64,000 nt of DNA from Plotosus lineatus. Lineage: Eukaryota > Chordata > Actinopteri > Siluriformes > Plotosidae. Below are positions 9,801 through 20,330 of this stretch, piece after piece. The position numbers and the translations under genes are program-made. Under the pieces are notes generated by a model, which was given only the letters and a program-made list of their open reading frames with translations, was not told the DNA's origin and ran no database searches. The stretch is taken from assembly GCA_024760905.1 (NCBI GenBank), contig CM045731.1, positions 56,246,125 through 56,310,124 on the forward strand, written 5' to 3'. How positions within the stretch are numbered: the first letter of the stretch is position 1; the number at the start of each line of letters is the position of its first letter.

Positions 9801-10820
9801 CCATAAAAAGAACAGTATAATTAAAATAGTTGAAAGCCTATTATGACCATAACATTCACGTCCATGAAGAATGAACATAAATGCCTGCTTAATCCATTGG
9901 AGGCCTCAGTTGTTTTCTATCGTCCATGGTTTTAGCTGTGAAGGAAATCTTCTTCTTTTCCTTTCGGCTTCCCTTCAGGGGTCGCCAGAGCAAATCATCT
10001 GCCTCCATCTCACCCTGTGCTCTGCATCTTCTTCTCTTACGCCAACGACCTTCATGTCCTTCTTCACCACATCCATAAATCTCTTCTTTGGTCTTCCTCT
10101 AGGCCTTTCGCCTGGCAGTTCTAACCTCAGCATCCTACTACCAATATATTCACTATCCCTGCTCTGCACATGTCCAAACCATCTCAATCTAGCCTCTCTG
10201 ACTTTGTCTCCAAAACATCTTACATGAGCTTTCACTCTGATGTACTCATTTCTGATCCTATCCATCCTTGTTACTCCCAGAGAGAACCCCAACATTTTCA
10301 TCTCCGTTACCTCCAGCTCCGCCTCTTGTCTTTTCCTCAGCGCCACTGTTTCAAAATCATACAACATCACTGGACTCATCACCATATTGTACAATTTTCC
10401 TTTCATTCTTGCTGATACTCTCCTATCGCACATCACACTAGACACTTTTATCCAACCATTCCAACCTGGATGCACACGCTTCTACACCTCTTTTCCACAC
10501 TCTCAATTGCTCTGGATTGTTGAGCCAAAGTACTTAAAATCCTCCACCTTTTTTATCTCTGCTCACTGTGACCCCCACCGTTCCTTTTGGGTCCTTCTCA
10601 TTCACACACATGTATTCTGTCTTACTGAGGCTAACCTTCATTCCTTTCCTTTCCAGGGCATACCTCTCCAGATTTTCCTACACTTGTTCTCTGCTCTCAG
10701 TACAGATCACAATGTATTCATCATAGTCCATGGAGATTCTTGTCTAATCTCGTCTGTCAGTCTGTCCATCACCACAGCAAACAAGAAGAGGTTCAGAGCT
10801 GATCCCTGATGCAGTCCCAC

Positions 10821-11436
10821 CTAAACCTTGAATTCTTCGGTCACACTGACAGCACACCTCACCACTGTCTTGCATCTCTCATACATGTCCTGCACCACTC
10901 TAACATACTTCTCTGCCACTCCTGACTTCCTCATGCAATACCACAATCTCAGCACCCTTTCATATGCTTTCTCCAGATACCCAAAGGCACAATGCAGCTC
11001 CCTCTGATCTTTTCTGTAGTTCTCTCTTAGCATCCTCAAAGCAAACACTGCATCTGTGGTGCTCTTTCTTGGCATGAAACCAAACTGTTGTTCACAAATG
11101 CTGACCTCTTCCTTTAGTCTAGCTTCCACTATTCTTCCCCATAACTTCATCATATGCCTCATCAACTTTATCCTTCTGTAGTAAACTCTGCACGTCTCCC
11201 TTGTTCTTAAAAATGGGCACCAGCACACTTCTCCTCCATTCCTCCGGCATCTGCTCACTCTCTAAGACCTTGTTGAATGTTCGTGTCAGAAAATCTACTG
11301 CTACCTCACCGAGACTCTTCCATACCTCCACAGGTGTGTCATCAGGACAAACTGCCTTTCCACTCTTCATCCTCTTCAATGTCCTCCTCACTTCACCCTT
11401 ACTAATCTTTGCTACTTCCTGGTCCTCACTGGTCAC
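10821..11436 (-). pseudogene. RTE reverse transcriptase, N-terminal half of copy 2, frameshifted
   Basis: Two overlapping frames are needed. 11119-11436 gives SGKAVCPDDTPVEVWK and SVLVPIFKNKGDV, then loses frame. 10821-11258 recovers [32 protein letters not shown] (motif A degraded: the usual [11 protein letters not shown] has lost its first aspartate) and VAEKYVRVVQDMYERC. The motif C region downstream (about 10700-10730 on the + strand) is also damaged, so no catalytic enzyme could be made. Confidence 0.85.
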
Positions 11437-11446
11437 CTCTTATACT

Positions 11447-11449
<3 letters not shown>

Positions 11450-11515
<66 letters not shown>
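11450..11515. repeat. (CT)n microsatellite inside RTE copy 2
   Basis: About 33 CT units lie within the LINE between the linker (REKR-type codons, GAGAGAGAA on the coding strand) and TCTATCTCTCTGCTG. In sister copies this place holds roughly 130 bp of coding sequence, absent here. Confidence 0.9.
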
Positions 11516-11518
<3 letters not shown>

Positions 11519-11928
11519 CTATCTCTCTGCTGTGCCAACCTGTATAGATCATTTTCTCTATCCTTACTGTCCAACCTAGCGTACAAGTCATTATACGCCC
11601 TCTGTTTGGCCTTTGACACCGCTACCTTCACCTTACACTGTGTCTTCCTGTACTCCTGTTTCCTCTGTTCGGTCCTCTCAATGTCTCAACATTGAGCTAA
11701 CCTCTTCTTTTGTACACACTCCTGCATTTCCTCATTCCACCACCAAGTCTCCTTATCTACTTTCCTTCCAGAGGACACACCAAGTGCTCTCCTACCTGTC
11801 TCCCTGATCAAATTTGCTGTGGTTGTCCAGTCATCTGGAAGCACTTCCAGACCACTCAAAGCCTGTTTCAACGCCTCCTTGAAGACAACACTACATTCTT
11901 CTTTTTTCAGCTTCCACCACTTTGTCTT

Positions 11929-12624
11929 CTACTCTGCCTTCTTCACCTTCCTCACTATCAGCGTCATCCTGCAAACCACCATCCTATGCTGTTTGGCAAC
12001 ACTCTCACCCACTACTACTTTGCAGTCACTGTTTTCCTTCAAATTGCATTGTCTACACATTATGTAGTCTACCTGTGTGCTCCTACCTCCGCTTTTATAA
12101 GTCACCCTACGCTCCTGTCTCTTCTTGAAGAAAGTATTCACCACAGCCATTTCCATCCTTTTTGCAAAATCTATCAAAATCTGTCCTTCTGTGTTCCTGT
12201 CCTGGATACCAAACCTGCCCATCACTTCCTCGTCCCCTCTGTTGCCTGCACCAACATGTCCATTGAAGTCTGCTCCAATGACCACTTTTTCACCTCTGGG
12301 GGTACTCTGCATCACTTCATCAAACTTACTCCAGAATCTCTCCTTCTCTTCTAGTTTACATCCTGCCTGTGGGGCATAAGCACTAACAACATTGAACATC
12401 ACGCCTTCATTTTCTAACTTGAGACTCATCACTCTGTCTGACACTCTTTTCACTTCTAGAACATTCCTGACAAACTCCTCCTTCAAGATGACCCCCACTC
12501 CATTTTTCTTCCCATCCACACCATGATAGAACAGTTTAAACCCTGTTCCTAAGCTTTTAGCCTTGCTACCTTTCCATCTGGTCTCCTGAACACACAATAT
12601 GTCAACCTTCCTCCTCTGCATCAT
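11929..12624 (-). pseudogene. RTE endonuclease domain, best preserved copy
   Basis: This 231-codon frame gives the domain nearly complete: KVDILCVQETRWKGSKAKSL (catalytic glutamate in QETRW), GVGVILKEEFV, RVMSLKLENEGVMFNVVSAYAPQ, EKVVIGADFNGHVGAGNRGD (GADFN block), RRVTYKSGGRSTQVDYIMCR and GESVAKQHRMVVCRM near the end, where the catalytic histidine (KQHR) lies. It would cut target DNA for target-primed reverse transcription. The start of the fold upstream of 12624 is out of frame because of a T-run at about 12640-12652. Fish proteins of this type are often annotated as craniofacial development protein 2-like. Confidence 0.9.
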
Positions 12625-13189
12625 GTCAGCCAGCTCTCTACCTTTTTTTTTGTCATAGTTCCACCATTCAAAGTCCCTACTCTCAATCCTAGACTCATGC
12701 TTTTCCTCTTCTCTCTCTGCCTACGAACAAGCCTCCTGCCTCTCCTTCAACCAACAGTAGCCCGATTTCCACCAGCACCTTGTTGGCTAGCAGCACTGAT
12801 GGCGGTCGTTGTTAACCAGGGCCCCAACTGATCCGGTATGGAGGTAATATTTGTGATTTGCATATTTGATCTGGTTCAGGTTTTACATTGGATGCCCTTC
12901 CTGACACAGCTTTCTGCCAATATCCGGGCTTGGGACCGGCATGATTGAGAGCACTGGCTTCTGCCTCCCTCTGAAAGAAATCAAACATGTTAAATAGCAA
13001 AATGTTGGAAAAGTCTAATACATAATCATTTTAGAGGAATCATTCACTGGAAAAATAAACTGATTATATGAATAAACAATCCTGTTATTGATAATGATGA
13101 TCATTCTACCTTTAAGTGACTGGAGCAGTGGCCTCGAAGCAGGGGTCTCCAACGGTTTTATCACTGCAGACCGTTCAAAGCGAGACAAT

Positions 13190-13425
13190 TTTACCGTGAC
13201 CAGGAGTTCAACTCCTCCTGGATGGGACGCTAGTCCATCGCAGGTTACCTTCCCAGTATATTTTTTACTGGTACCCATTTATACTGCTGGGTGAACAGAG
13301 GCACACTTGTGGTTGAGACCTTGCCCAGGGCTCTTAGCACAGTGGGGGTCTCAGTGGGATTTGAACTCACAACCTCCCAATCATGAGCCTAGCACTCTAA
13401 CCACTACACCACCGGCTCCATTGTT
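13190..13425 (-). repeat. tRNA-derived SINE, family F, copy 2
   Basis: It matches 1838-2146 through CAGGAGTTCAACTCCTCCTGG, GATGGGACGC, TTTACTGGTACCCATTTAT and GGGATTTGAACTCACAACC, ending in the tRNA-like head CACTACACCACCGGC. It lies just downstream (3') of the slc19a3-like pseudogene. Confidence 0.75.
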
Positions 13426-13499
13426 TTAATAAATAACCTAAGTTTAAAAGGAAATGCTGAGAGCTCTTAATATAATAAGCATTAAACAATACTGCTGTC

Positions 13500-14916
13500 T
13501 TTGGAGATGATGGTTCCTTCTCTGGATGAGTCTGTTTCAGTGTCTGGAACCTCAGTTTGTTCTCCAGCAGCATCAGAAGTACTGCATGTCGCCACTTTAT
13601 ATGACCAAGCTATGAGGAAGATGCCTGCGATTGCAGCAAATTAACTCTCGTACTAACTCTCGTATATCAGGAAGTGGGGAAAAATACCCAAACCGGCAGA
13701 GTCAACCACAATCACAATTAGAATCATTTGCAGCACCAACACCACAAACGTGTTTGCGCCAAACACTAAGGTGTATCTTCTCATAATTAGATTAGCTGCA
13801 ATCTCATTGCTATAGTGATGAGCAACATGTATGTAGCTCGGAAGATCATGTATGAAGTGTAGCCACCCAGATATTCCTGACTGTGTTCATGATATATGCA
13901 GCCACAGCAATTACCATGGAGAAGATACAGAGCACAAGTTCACCCCACACTGCCCATTACACCTTTAGCAATCCAACACTGAATGCAGCAAATGCACCAA
14001 GCAAGGTAGATAATGTCTCTACATAATCATTGTAGATCTGAAACTCTTTGGATGGCAGGATCTTCTCCCACAGGACCTGGGTGTAATTGACCACTTAGAA
14101 ATATCCGCAGGTAGACAGGGCCCGCCACACTGACCAGGCCAGGAGAGCACGGAATTAATAACACTTCACAAAATCTGATCCAAGAGACTTCAAAACTTCC
14201 ATAAGACATCCAGTACCACCCTGCTTCTGCTTGAGGAACATGGCGTTTCCATTCGTGCTAAGTGGCTGTTTGTACTCGTTGTCCTCTTACTTGTCTGCAA
14301 GTTCATGTACTTTGTTGTCCTGAGGCATACTTGCTGTCCGATGGAAAAATAGGCTCTTTCATGGGTAAAAACAGTGGTGCAAGGAATGCCAAGCAACAAG
14401 AGACCAGTGTGATTATACTGAGGTAAAGCAACAGCATTTTGACGACCGACGCCAATATCTGTCCGATGAGTTACCCGACAGCTGATCTCAGCAGAGTGAT
14501 GATACGGTAGAATCCTATAAACCTTCTGATATCTGTCTGGCTCAACCACGCTGTAGATGTAGGAAAAATAACTGATCTCGGTGGCAGTAGCCATACAAGA
14601 AAAACTCCAGAAACTGCATGGCCAGTACGTCCTGGACTTTCACCAGCATGGTGTATGTGATGATGTAGCTGGCTGCCTGGAGGACGAGTACAGGCTTGTA
14701 ACAAAGTTAATTTGTATCCAGGAAGACCAGAAACAGTAGGATCAGGTAGGTCCATAGTGGGTAGCTCTCAGTCAGAACCTGTCTCTCAGTCAGATTTTTA
14801 TCTTGTCCCATGAGGAACAGGATGAGGAAGGGTTCTGGCAGTCTGAGGTTGGTCAGAAATCCATAAACACACAACAGCACTGTCAGATACAGCCATGTCT
14901 CAGACATTACAGACAC
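13500..14916 (-). pseudogene. Processed-type pseudogene of a thiamine transporter (slc19a3-like)
   Basis: Read on the - strand from an ATG at 14916, successive frames give pieces of an SLC19 family carrier in the correct order. These are ETWLYLTVLLCVYGFLTNLR, PEPFLILFLMGQDKNLTERQ and SYPLWTYLILLF; then ATATEISYFSYIYSVVEPDR and YQKVYR; then the middle loop; and near 13850-13650 [32 protein letters not shown] and [17 protein letters not shown]19A3 moves thiamine across the plasma membrane through twelve membrane helices. About 1.4 kb covers essentially the whole coding length with no room for introns, while the parent genes have several, so this looks like a retrotransposed mRNA copy. It has many stops and frameshifts. 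No poly(A) or target duplication was seen. SLC19A2 is a weaker alternative parent. Confidence 0.75.
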
Positions 14917-15055
14917 CAGTACTATCTCATGACCTTCCTATTACACCTGCCGTAGAACCCTCTGACTGACTGGACTGACAAGAGAAGAGAATAATCGTAC
15001 AAGTCCCTAAGTGGTTTGGCTAACTTGAGTGACTTATTTCAGACTTATTTGTTTG

Positions 15056-15330
15056 AGGCAGCCCTAGCCTAATGGTTAATTGTTTTCGGTCTTTGGGGGT
15101 GAAAGATTGCTGGTTTGATTCCTGAACCAGCAGAAAAAGTGTGTAGTGGGGAGCAGCATCTTCCCTTCTTCCCCATAAATGACTGAAATTCCCTCGAGCA
15201 AGGCACCTAACCCCCAACTGCTCTCTGGGCGCTTCCAATGTGTGTGGCAGCCCACTGCTTCGAGTGTATGCTGACTTTGGATGGGTTAAATGTAGAAGAA
15301 ATAATTTCCCTTATGGGATTACAAGTAATA
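15056..15330 (+). repeat. tRNA-derived SINE, family C, copy 2
   Basis: GAGGCAGCCCTAGCCTAATG is followed by GGTTTGATTCCTGAACC. The body has GCAAGGCACCTAACCCCCAA, CTGCTTCGAGTGTATGC and a terminal TGGGTTAAATGTAGAAGAAA. It is paired with 9372-9655. Confidence 0.75.
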
Positions 15331-15394
15331 CAGTATATCAAAATTTAAATTATTGATATGTACAGTGTATATAGTATAGTACATTTCTACTGGG

Positions 15395-16091
15395 CTTATT
15401 GTTAGCTGGGGTGCGGCTAGCATTGAGCTACCATAGCATATTAGCTCAGGATAGGAGTTGAGCGTTCTCAGTTGCCTGAAGACTCCGATCTCATAGCTGT
15501 AGTAGGGTCGACTGGTCATAGACAAGCATAGTGCAAAACATGAACAAACAATACAAAAAATAAAGTAAATTAAAATGAACAAAGAAACAATTTGACTCTG
15601 AGAAATCTGCGATCTTGCCCTCTAGGTAGCGCCATCTTGGAGACGTCACATTCAATGCAAAAGGACATGAAGCGTAATAAAATGTATCCTTTTGGTATCG
15701 TTTGTTAAACATGCTATAGAACATAAAATCTCATGCACAAACATTCTAAACATTAACTTAGGTACTGTACTGGAATAATAATTGAAAGACTTTCATACTA
15801 GTGCTTTACAACAGTATATGCTGTATAATGTTTATATTTTATCATCAATAAATATAAGAGTAAAAATTAAAAACTTTTTCTTAATCATTACTACATTTTA
15901 CTACATCAATACTGTATTAATGAGTAAGATTGTCTATAGAATGTGTTTAAGAAGCATAATTTACTTCTGGTTGCACATTCGCGCATGTAATATGGTACAT
16001 GTGGTTTTACTTCCGGGTACAGAACTCGCGGATTATCTTCATTCGCGGGAGGGGCCAAAACTGAACACCCGTGAATATCGTGGGCCAACTG
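15395..16091. repeat. Unclassified dispersed repeat U1, copy 1
   Basis: About 700 bp matches 21738-22460. Shared landmarks include CTCATAGCTGTAGTAGGGTC, AGTGCAAAACATGAACAAAC, GGAGACGTCAC, TACTAGTGCTTTACAACAG and ACAGAACTCG. The right end (GAATATCGTGGGCCAACTG|TA; in the other copy GTCGAGGGACTACTG|TA) resembles a Tigger-type terminus with a TA flank. The left end is not matched by an inverted terminus, and the first 40 bp are inverted relative to the other copy. The surrounding TATAGTATAG sequence resembles the arrays at 6480 and 8320. Confidence 0.65.
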
Positions 16092-16680
16092 TATGTATGA
16101 TATATAGTATATTATAGTGTGTGTGTGTGTGTATATATAGTACAATACATGGATATGTATAGTATAGTATATAACAGTCTTTAGCTCCACTATTGTGAAA
16201 CAAATGTTACAACTTAGGATGATTAGTGGAATGGAGTTCATGAGAGGACAAAAAGCTAATATTGTGTAAAAATCAGGGTTTATTTAAACATTTTGACTCA
16301 CATGAGGTTATCTTTAGCCTAAAAATCAACAATTCCCTCAACTTTTGATTTCCGCACACGTTTCTCACAAGCCGGCACGTTTGGCTTGACCAGTTTGTTT
16401 TGTTTAATTTCTAGTTTGTACTTATTAATCAGGATTAAAAATAAAAATAAACGAGAGGCGGGGTTACAACCTGAGAAAGCTGCCATTTTATTGAAGGGCT
16501 TTGAGTGGATAGCTATGTGCACTTTTTCCATTTGACACAAGGAGGTGCTTTTTTTGCTGATTAATTTTTTAATGAGCGAGTCATAAATGTGATTATTGTA
16601 ATAAAAGTGATCCTTATGGGCTCATCCTTGATTTGGGGGATGTCTCTGAAATATTGCCCTATCTATCCTTCTAATCTATG

Positions 16681-17035
16681 GGGCAGTGGTGGTCTAGTAG
16701 TCTAGTGTTATAGGGCGCTGGATTGCTGATCCTAAGGTTGGGGGTTCAAGTTCCCACAAGGTTGTTACTGTCCCCCCAGTGCAGCTTACTGGGTTATCAA
16801 AGGCAGGCCATGTCTCTCACTGTCTATGGTGTGAGGCATGTAAAAGAGCCATTCCTGACATTCGTAAAGAGTAGGCTGCAAAGCCGTCAGCGTGTTTCTG
16901 TCCCTTGCTAAAAAGGGTTGTGTCAGGAAGGGCATCCGACGTAAAAACCTCTGCCAAATCAAACATGCGAATCAGATGATTCGCTGTGGCGACTCCCGAT
17001 TAAAAGGGAAAAAGCCGAAAGACAGACAGACAGGT
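16681..17035 (+). repeat. Hybrid SINE, family B: tRNA-like head with RTE leader and tail
   Basis: The head reads GGGGCAGTGGTGGTCTAGT with an A-box-like TGGTCTAGT, then GGGGTTCAAGTTCCC as a degenerate B box. After a body containing GGGTTATCAAAGGCAGGCC it carries TCAGGAAGGGCATCCGACGT AAAA and CTCTGCCAAA, matching the RTE 5' leader (3631-3665). It ends GATTCGCTGTGGCGACTCCC..AAAAGCCGAAAG, matching the RTE 3' tail (6340-6378). A (GACA)n run follows. The sister copy is 55117-55468. Confidence 0.8.
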
Positions 17036-17087
17036 AAGGAATAAATAGATCAGAAATGACAATATCCGGCTCAATTATCCATGTCAA

Positions 17088-17150
17088 ATCAAACGTGCAA
17101 ATCATTCGCTGTGACGACCCTTGATAAAGGGAAAAGCCAAAAGGAAATCT
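17088..17150 (+). repeat. 3' fragment of the hybrid SINE (family B)
   Basis: AAATCAAACGTGCAAATC and ATTCGCTGTGACGACCC are followed by AAAGGGAAAAGCCAAAAGG, repeating the end of the preceding SINE about 100 bp downstream. It is a separate 5'-truncated insertion or a partial duplication. Confidence 0.65.
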
Positions 17151-17243
17151 TTATCCTTCTAATCTATCTGAATGGATACATCTTTCTATTAATTAATAGT
17201 TTGATTGTTTGTTTCCAAGTACTGCAACCCAACATTGCAGTAC

Positions 17244-17279
17244 AGTAGTAGTAATAGTAGTAGTAGTAGTAGTAGTAAT
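17244..17279. repeat. (TAG)n microsatellite
   Basis: About ten slightly interrupted TAG units. Confidence 0.85.
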
Positions 17280-17309
17280 AAAATATTATCTCACCAAACA
17301 CTGGGCAAA

Positions 17310-17578
17310 GGTGGGGTATACCCTGAACAGTTCGCCTGTCCATTGCACAGCAAACATACGCAACCATTCACACTCATTCTCACACCCACGGGCACTTTGG
17401 CATAGCTAGTTAGCCTAACATGCAAGATTTTGGACTGTGGGAAGAACCCGGAGTACACACGCATAAATACAGAGAGAACATGCAAACTCTCCACAGAAAC
17501 ATTCTCGCTGACCCCAGGATTTTAAGCCAAGACCTTCCTTTTATGTGACGTGCTAAATACTATACCACTGTGCCACCC
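17310..17578 (-). repeat. tRNA-derived SINE, family A, - copy
   Basis: Inverted family A with GGGTATACCCTGAACAGTTC, TGCAAGATTTTGGACTGTGG and GCATAAATACAGAGAGAACA. It ends in the reversed head (ACTATACCACTGTGCCACCC). An ATT microsatellite abuts the head end. Confidence 0.7.
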
Positions 17579-17580
17579 AC

Positions 17581-17626
<46 letters not shown>
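17579..17626. repeat. (ATT)n microsatellite
   Basis: About sixteen perfect ATT units, immediately beside the SINE head. Confidence 0.95.
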
Positions 17627-17629
<3 letters not shown>

Positions 17630-17639
17630 CTCTTACTTG

Positions 17640-18090
17640 CTCACCAGAGTTAATTGAAACTTCAAATCAAAAGCAAATACCATGGTTAATAATCTGAGTT
17701 TGTAAAACAAAAACAAGTAAACAAATAATTCAAAATAATAAAATAAAATAATTACAAATCAGTCAGATTTGTTTTTTTTACATGTTAAAAATTTGACAAT
17801 CTGTGTTTGTGTGCAACAGTTGTACAGCGCGAAAGAGAACACTGCTTGGTTTTTTTAATACAAGTTATGGCTTGCACACTATGTTAGTTGATGCAGAAGA
17901 AACTCATGCGTGATCTAGTTTCTCCTTCATTCCTCATGAGGCCATGCACGTTCGCGTGTAGCTGTAAAATCCTGAGTGTGTCCGACAGCCTGCTATTTTC
18001 AATACCTCATTCAAGGTCTGCTAGATCAGCCTCTTATTTCACTCTTTTACTGCATTTCAGGTTCCAGTTTCGTTCACGACCCGAAAACTG
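17640..18090. other. No recognised feature
   Basis: AT-rich sequence without recognised coding or repeat homology, apart from short A and T runs. Confidence 0.45.
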
Positions 18091-18094
18091 TATT

Positions 18095-18095
<1 letters not shown>

Positions 18096-18139
<44 letters not shown>

Positions 18140-18152
18140 GTGTGTGTGTGTG
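18096..18152. repeat. (GT)n microsatellite
   Basis: About 28 GT units with one GC interruption. The long open frame through it is an artefact of the dinucleotide repeat. Confidence 0.95.
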
Positions 18153-18252
18153 TTTTAAGGATAACCCACCCTTATTACGTTTAAGAAAAACACTTCGGGA
18201 TATGCTGTCAGTAGCAGCAAAACACACACGAGCTTCCCTTTTCACATGCATG

Positions 18253-18412
18253 AGCTCATGATTGGTGAATGTTGCTGTGAATGACAGGGAGGAGAATGTA
18301 GACCACCCCTCCGTCCCTGCGATCCCAGACAGTCTTGCTGTCTTGGCCTTCTATTTATGGATGGCTGTGGCATCATTTTGATTTGAACATGTGACCTCTA
18401 CGAGATTGCATC
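18253..18412 (-). repeat. Probable SINE relic related to 1497-1712
   Basis: TTGCTGTGAATGACAGGGAG and CACCCCTCCGTCCCTG, ending in GATTTGAACATGTGACCTC, resemble the earlier relic and keep a B-box-like end on the - strand. It is weak and old. Confidence 0.35.
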
Positions 18413-18718
18413 AAATCTTTTCTGCTGCTTTGAACAGATTAAAAACATTTTTGAAATCTGACTTTTGAAATTTGAAAAAGAATCCACCTATATTTTGGCA
18501 TGAGACCATCCCCAAACCTCACCTGAACGGAGAATCCAACTTCGCATCACTGACTATTTTTTTATGAAACAGCTGAGTGGACTCTTGTGTTAAGTTAGGT
18601 AGGGTTATTTGGCACTCGGGCCAAGGTTTTTTTATGAACAGTATAGTAACATGAAGGAAGACTAGGTGTAGCTTGAGTGCTGAGGATTGTAAGGTTGCAG
18701 AGTAAGCATTGCTTGACC

Positions 18719-18753
<35 letters not shown>
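18719..18753. repeat. (TAA)n microsatellite
   Basis: About eleven TAA units immediately upstream of a family A SINE head. Confidence 0.95.
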
Positions 18754-18759
<6 letters not shown>

Positions 18760-18764
18760 GTTAA

Positions 18765-19070
18765 TGCCTCAATGGCATAGTGATTAACACAATTAGCAAG
18801 ATGCTAGGTTTGAGTCCTGGACTTGGCAAAGGCATTTTTTTTTTGGAGTTTATGTCTTCTCTCCATGCATGCTTCCTCTGGGAACCCCAGTTTCTACCAA
18901 CAATCCAAAAACATCTAATCAGCTGTTTCAGATTGCCCCTAGGTGTAAGTGTGAATGTAATAGGCTCTGTGCATGTATCGGCCCTGCAAAAGACTGGTGA
19001 GATGTTCATTCAGAGTTGCTTGAGATAGGCTCCTGCCTCCAAATTACACTAGGAGGATAAAGTTTAGCTA
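18765..19070 (+). repeat. tRNA-derived SINE, family A, + copy
   Basis: The head TGCCTCAATGGCATAGTG and a B-box-like GGTTTGAGTCCTGGAC are followed by the CATGCATGCTTCCTCTGGGA, CAATCCAAAAACATCTAATC and GAGATGTTCATTCAGAGTTG segments of the family. It is diverged but in the correct order. Confidence 0.65.
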
Positions 19071-19084
19071 ATTAATAATTATAA

Positions 19085-19875
19085 TAATAATATTATTAAC
19101 AGAACGGGATAACAGATGACCATTTACAAATTAACATTTTGGCAAAATTAGTAAAAAGATTGCTTTGCTTTAAAACTGAATTCATGGAATACGTTGGGTT
19201 AACGTGCCCATTTCTTTCCAAGCAGCTTTACAAACAAATCCTTGAAAGGATCCCAGATATACACAAAAACATGCATATGCGCCTGCATGGACAGCCTGAT
19301 TTATCAACCAGAGTAAATGGTCATGAAGGTTTTACTCACTTTCTTAACATCTGCAGTGTGAGGGGTTCATTGTTCGCATCACCCTCAGCCTGTTCCTCAT
19401 TAAACCTTGTAAAACATGCTGTGGTGTGCGCTAAAACAAAAAGGAAGGGGAAAAAAATCACCGGAAAAAACCTTCATCTCTACAGGCAAACAAGTGCTCA
19501 TCCTGTTGATGGCAGACCACATATTAAAAGTCATGAGCATCACTGTTGGTTTCCGGGCTGAGCCTCTGAGTCATTTATTTCTCGTGAGCTCCGTTATAAA
19601 GTTCGTGGTGGGTGTTCTGAGGGTTTTCCTATCCAGAGGGAAACCTTTCTCTCAAATTCAATCAAATAGGAGTTGAATGGGGGAACCATCCTTCCCACCT
19701 CAGGTCTAGATCAGTATCTGACTAGCCTGCTAATCACTCTTTAATTAAAACACAATCTTCGAGAAAATCTTCATCGACCGAGCTACTAGACAATTGCATA
19801 TAAATATATAAATCATTAATATTAAAAATGAATCATTTGGAAAAATAAATGTTTCAAAAAGAAAAAAAATCATCT
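19085..19875. other. No recognised feature; short uncharacterised frames
   Basis: Two overlapping + frames of 140 and 86 codons (19139-19561 and 19416-19676) have no family features I recognise, no splice context that convinced me, and lie in intronic sequence. Confidence 0.4.
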
Positions 19876-20030
19876 GGTAAAAATGGCACTGTGATGGTTT
19901 AGTGAGCTGTTCTGGGTGTACCCCAACTTCAGCCAGTGTTGGCTGACATAGGCTCTATTCTCCCCGAAACCCTATTACAAATAAGTGGCTTGGTAAAAGT
20001 GCTGAGTGCATCAAGGAAACAAATGAATCT
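19876..20030 (+). repeat. SINE family A 3' fragment
   Basis: CACTGTGATGGTTTAGTGAG, TGGGTGTACCCCAACTTC and TTGGCTGACATAGGCTC follow the usual 3' half of family A. The head is absent. Confidence 0.55.
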
Positions 20031-20296
20031 TAATCCAGGTAGAAAAGAATCTGTTGATAATACTAGAGAAGTAATGTGTAAAAGAATCATGTGGAAAGAA
20101 TCATGGTAGAAAAGAATCAGTTGATAATAGGAGAGGAATCATGTGGAATAGAATCAGGTGACAACTATGTAATGATTCAAAAAGAATCATATAAAGAAAT
20201 TGATGTGACCCATGAATAAAACTGTAACCTCAGCAAGTCATGGGATAATGAAAGAATGTTGAAATCATGCTGATTTATCATACAATAAATCACAAA

Positions 20297-20330
20297 AGTG
20301 TGTGTGTGTGTGTGTGTGTGGGGGGGGGGG
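20297..20330. repeat. (GT)n(G)n compound repeat
   Basis: About eleven GT units run into a G10 tract. Confidence 0.9.

Larger units (their letters stand above)
9950..12971 (-). mobile_element. RTE-clade LINE copy 2, near full length
   Basis: Read on the - strand it starts near 12971 (GAGGGAGGCAG, then ATGCCGGTCCCAAGCCCGG in the leader) and ends at the tail near 9950 (CCTGAAGGGAAGCCGAAAGGAAAAGAAGAAG). An imperfect 11-bp target duplication, TGAAGGAAATC (9939-9949) and TGAAAGAAATC (12972-12982), brackets it. The order is leader, complete endonuclease (11929-12624), linker (11686-11871 and 11440-11631), and reverse transcriptase in several frames (11119-11436, 10821-11258, then 9975-10475). A (CT)n expansion at 11450-11515 has replaced part of the linker region. 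The copy is interrupted by several frameshifts and is not functional. Confidence 0.88.

Noticed and set aside
10170..12379. Long + strand open frames rich in S, P, H and F across RTE copy 2 (and similar ones across copies 5 and 7)
   Set aside because: They are opposite-strand shadows of the LINE coding sequence and recur identically in every copy.
18057..18251. Histidine-threonine repeat frame
   Set aside because: It is the translation of a (GT)n microsatellite.
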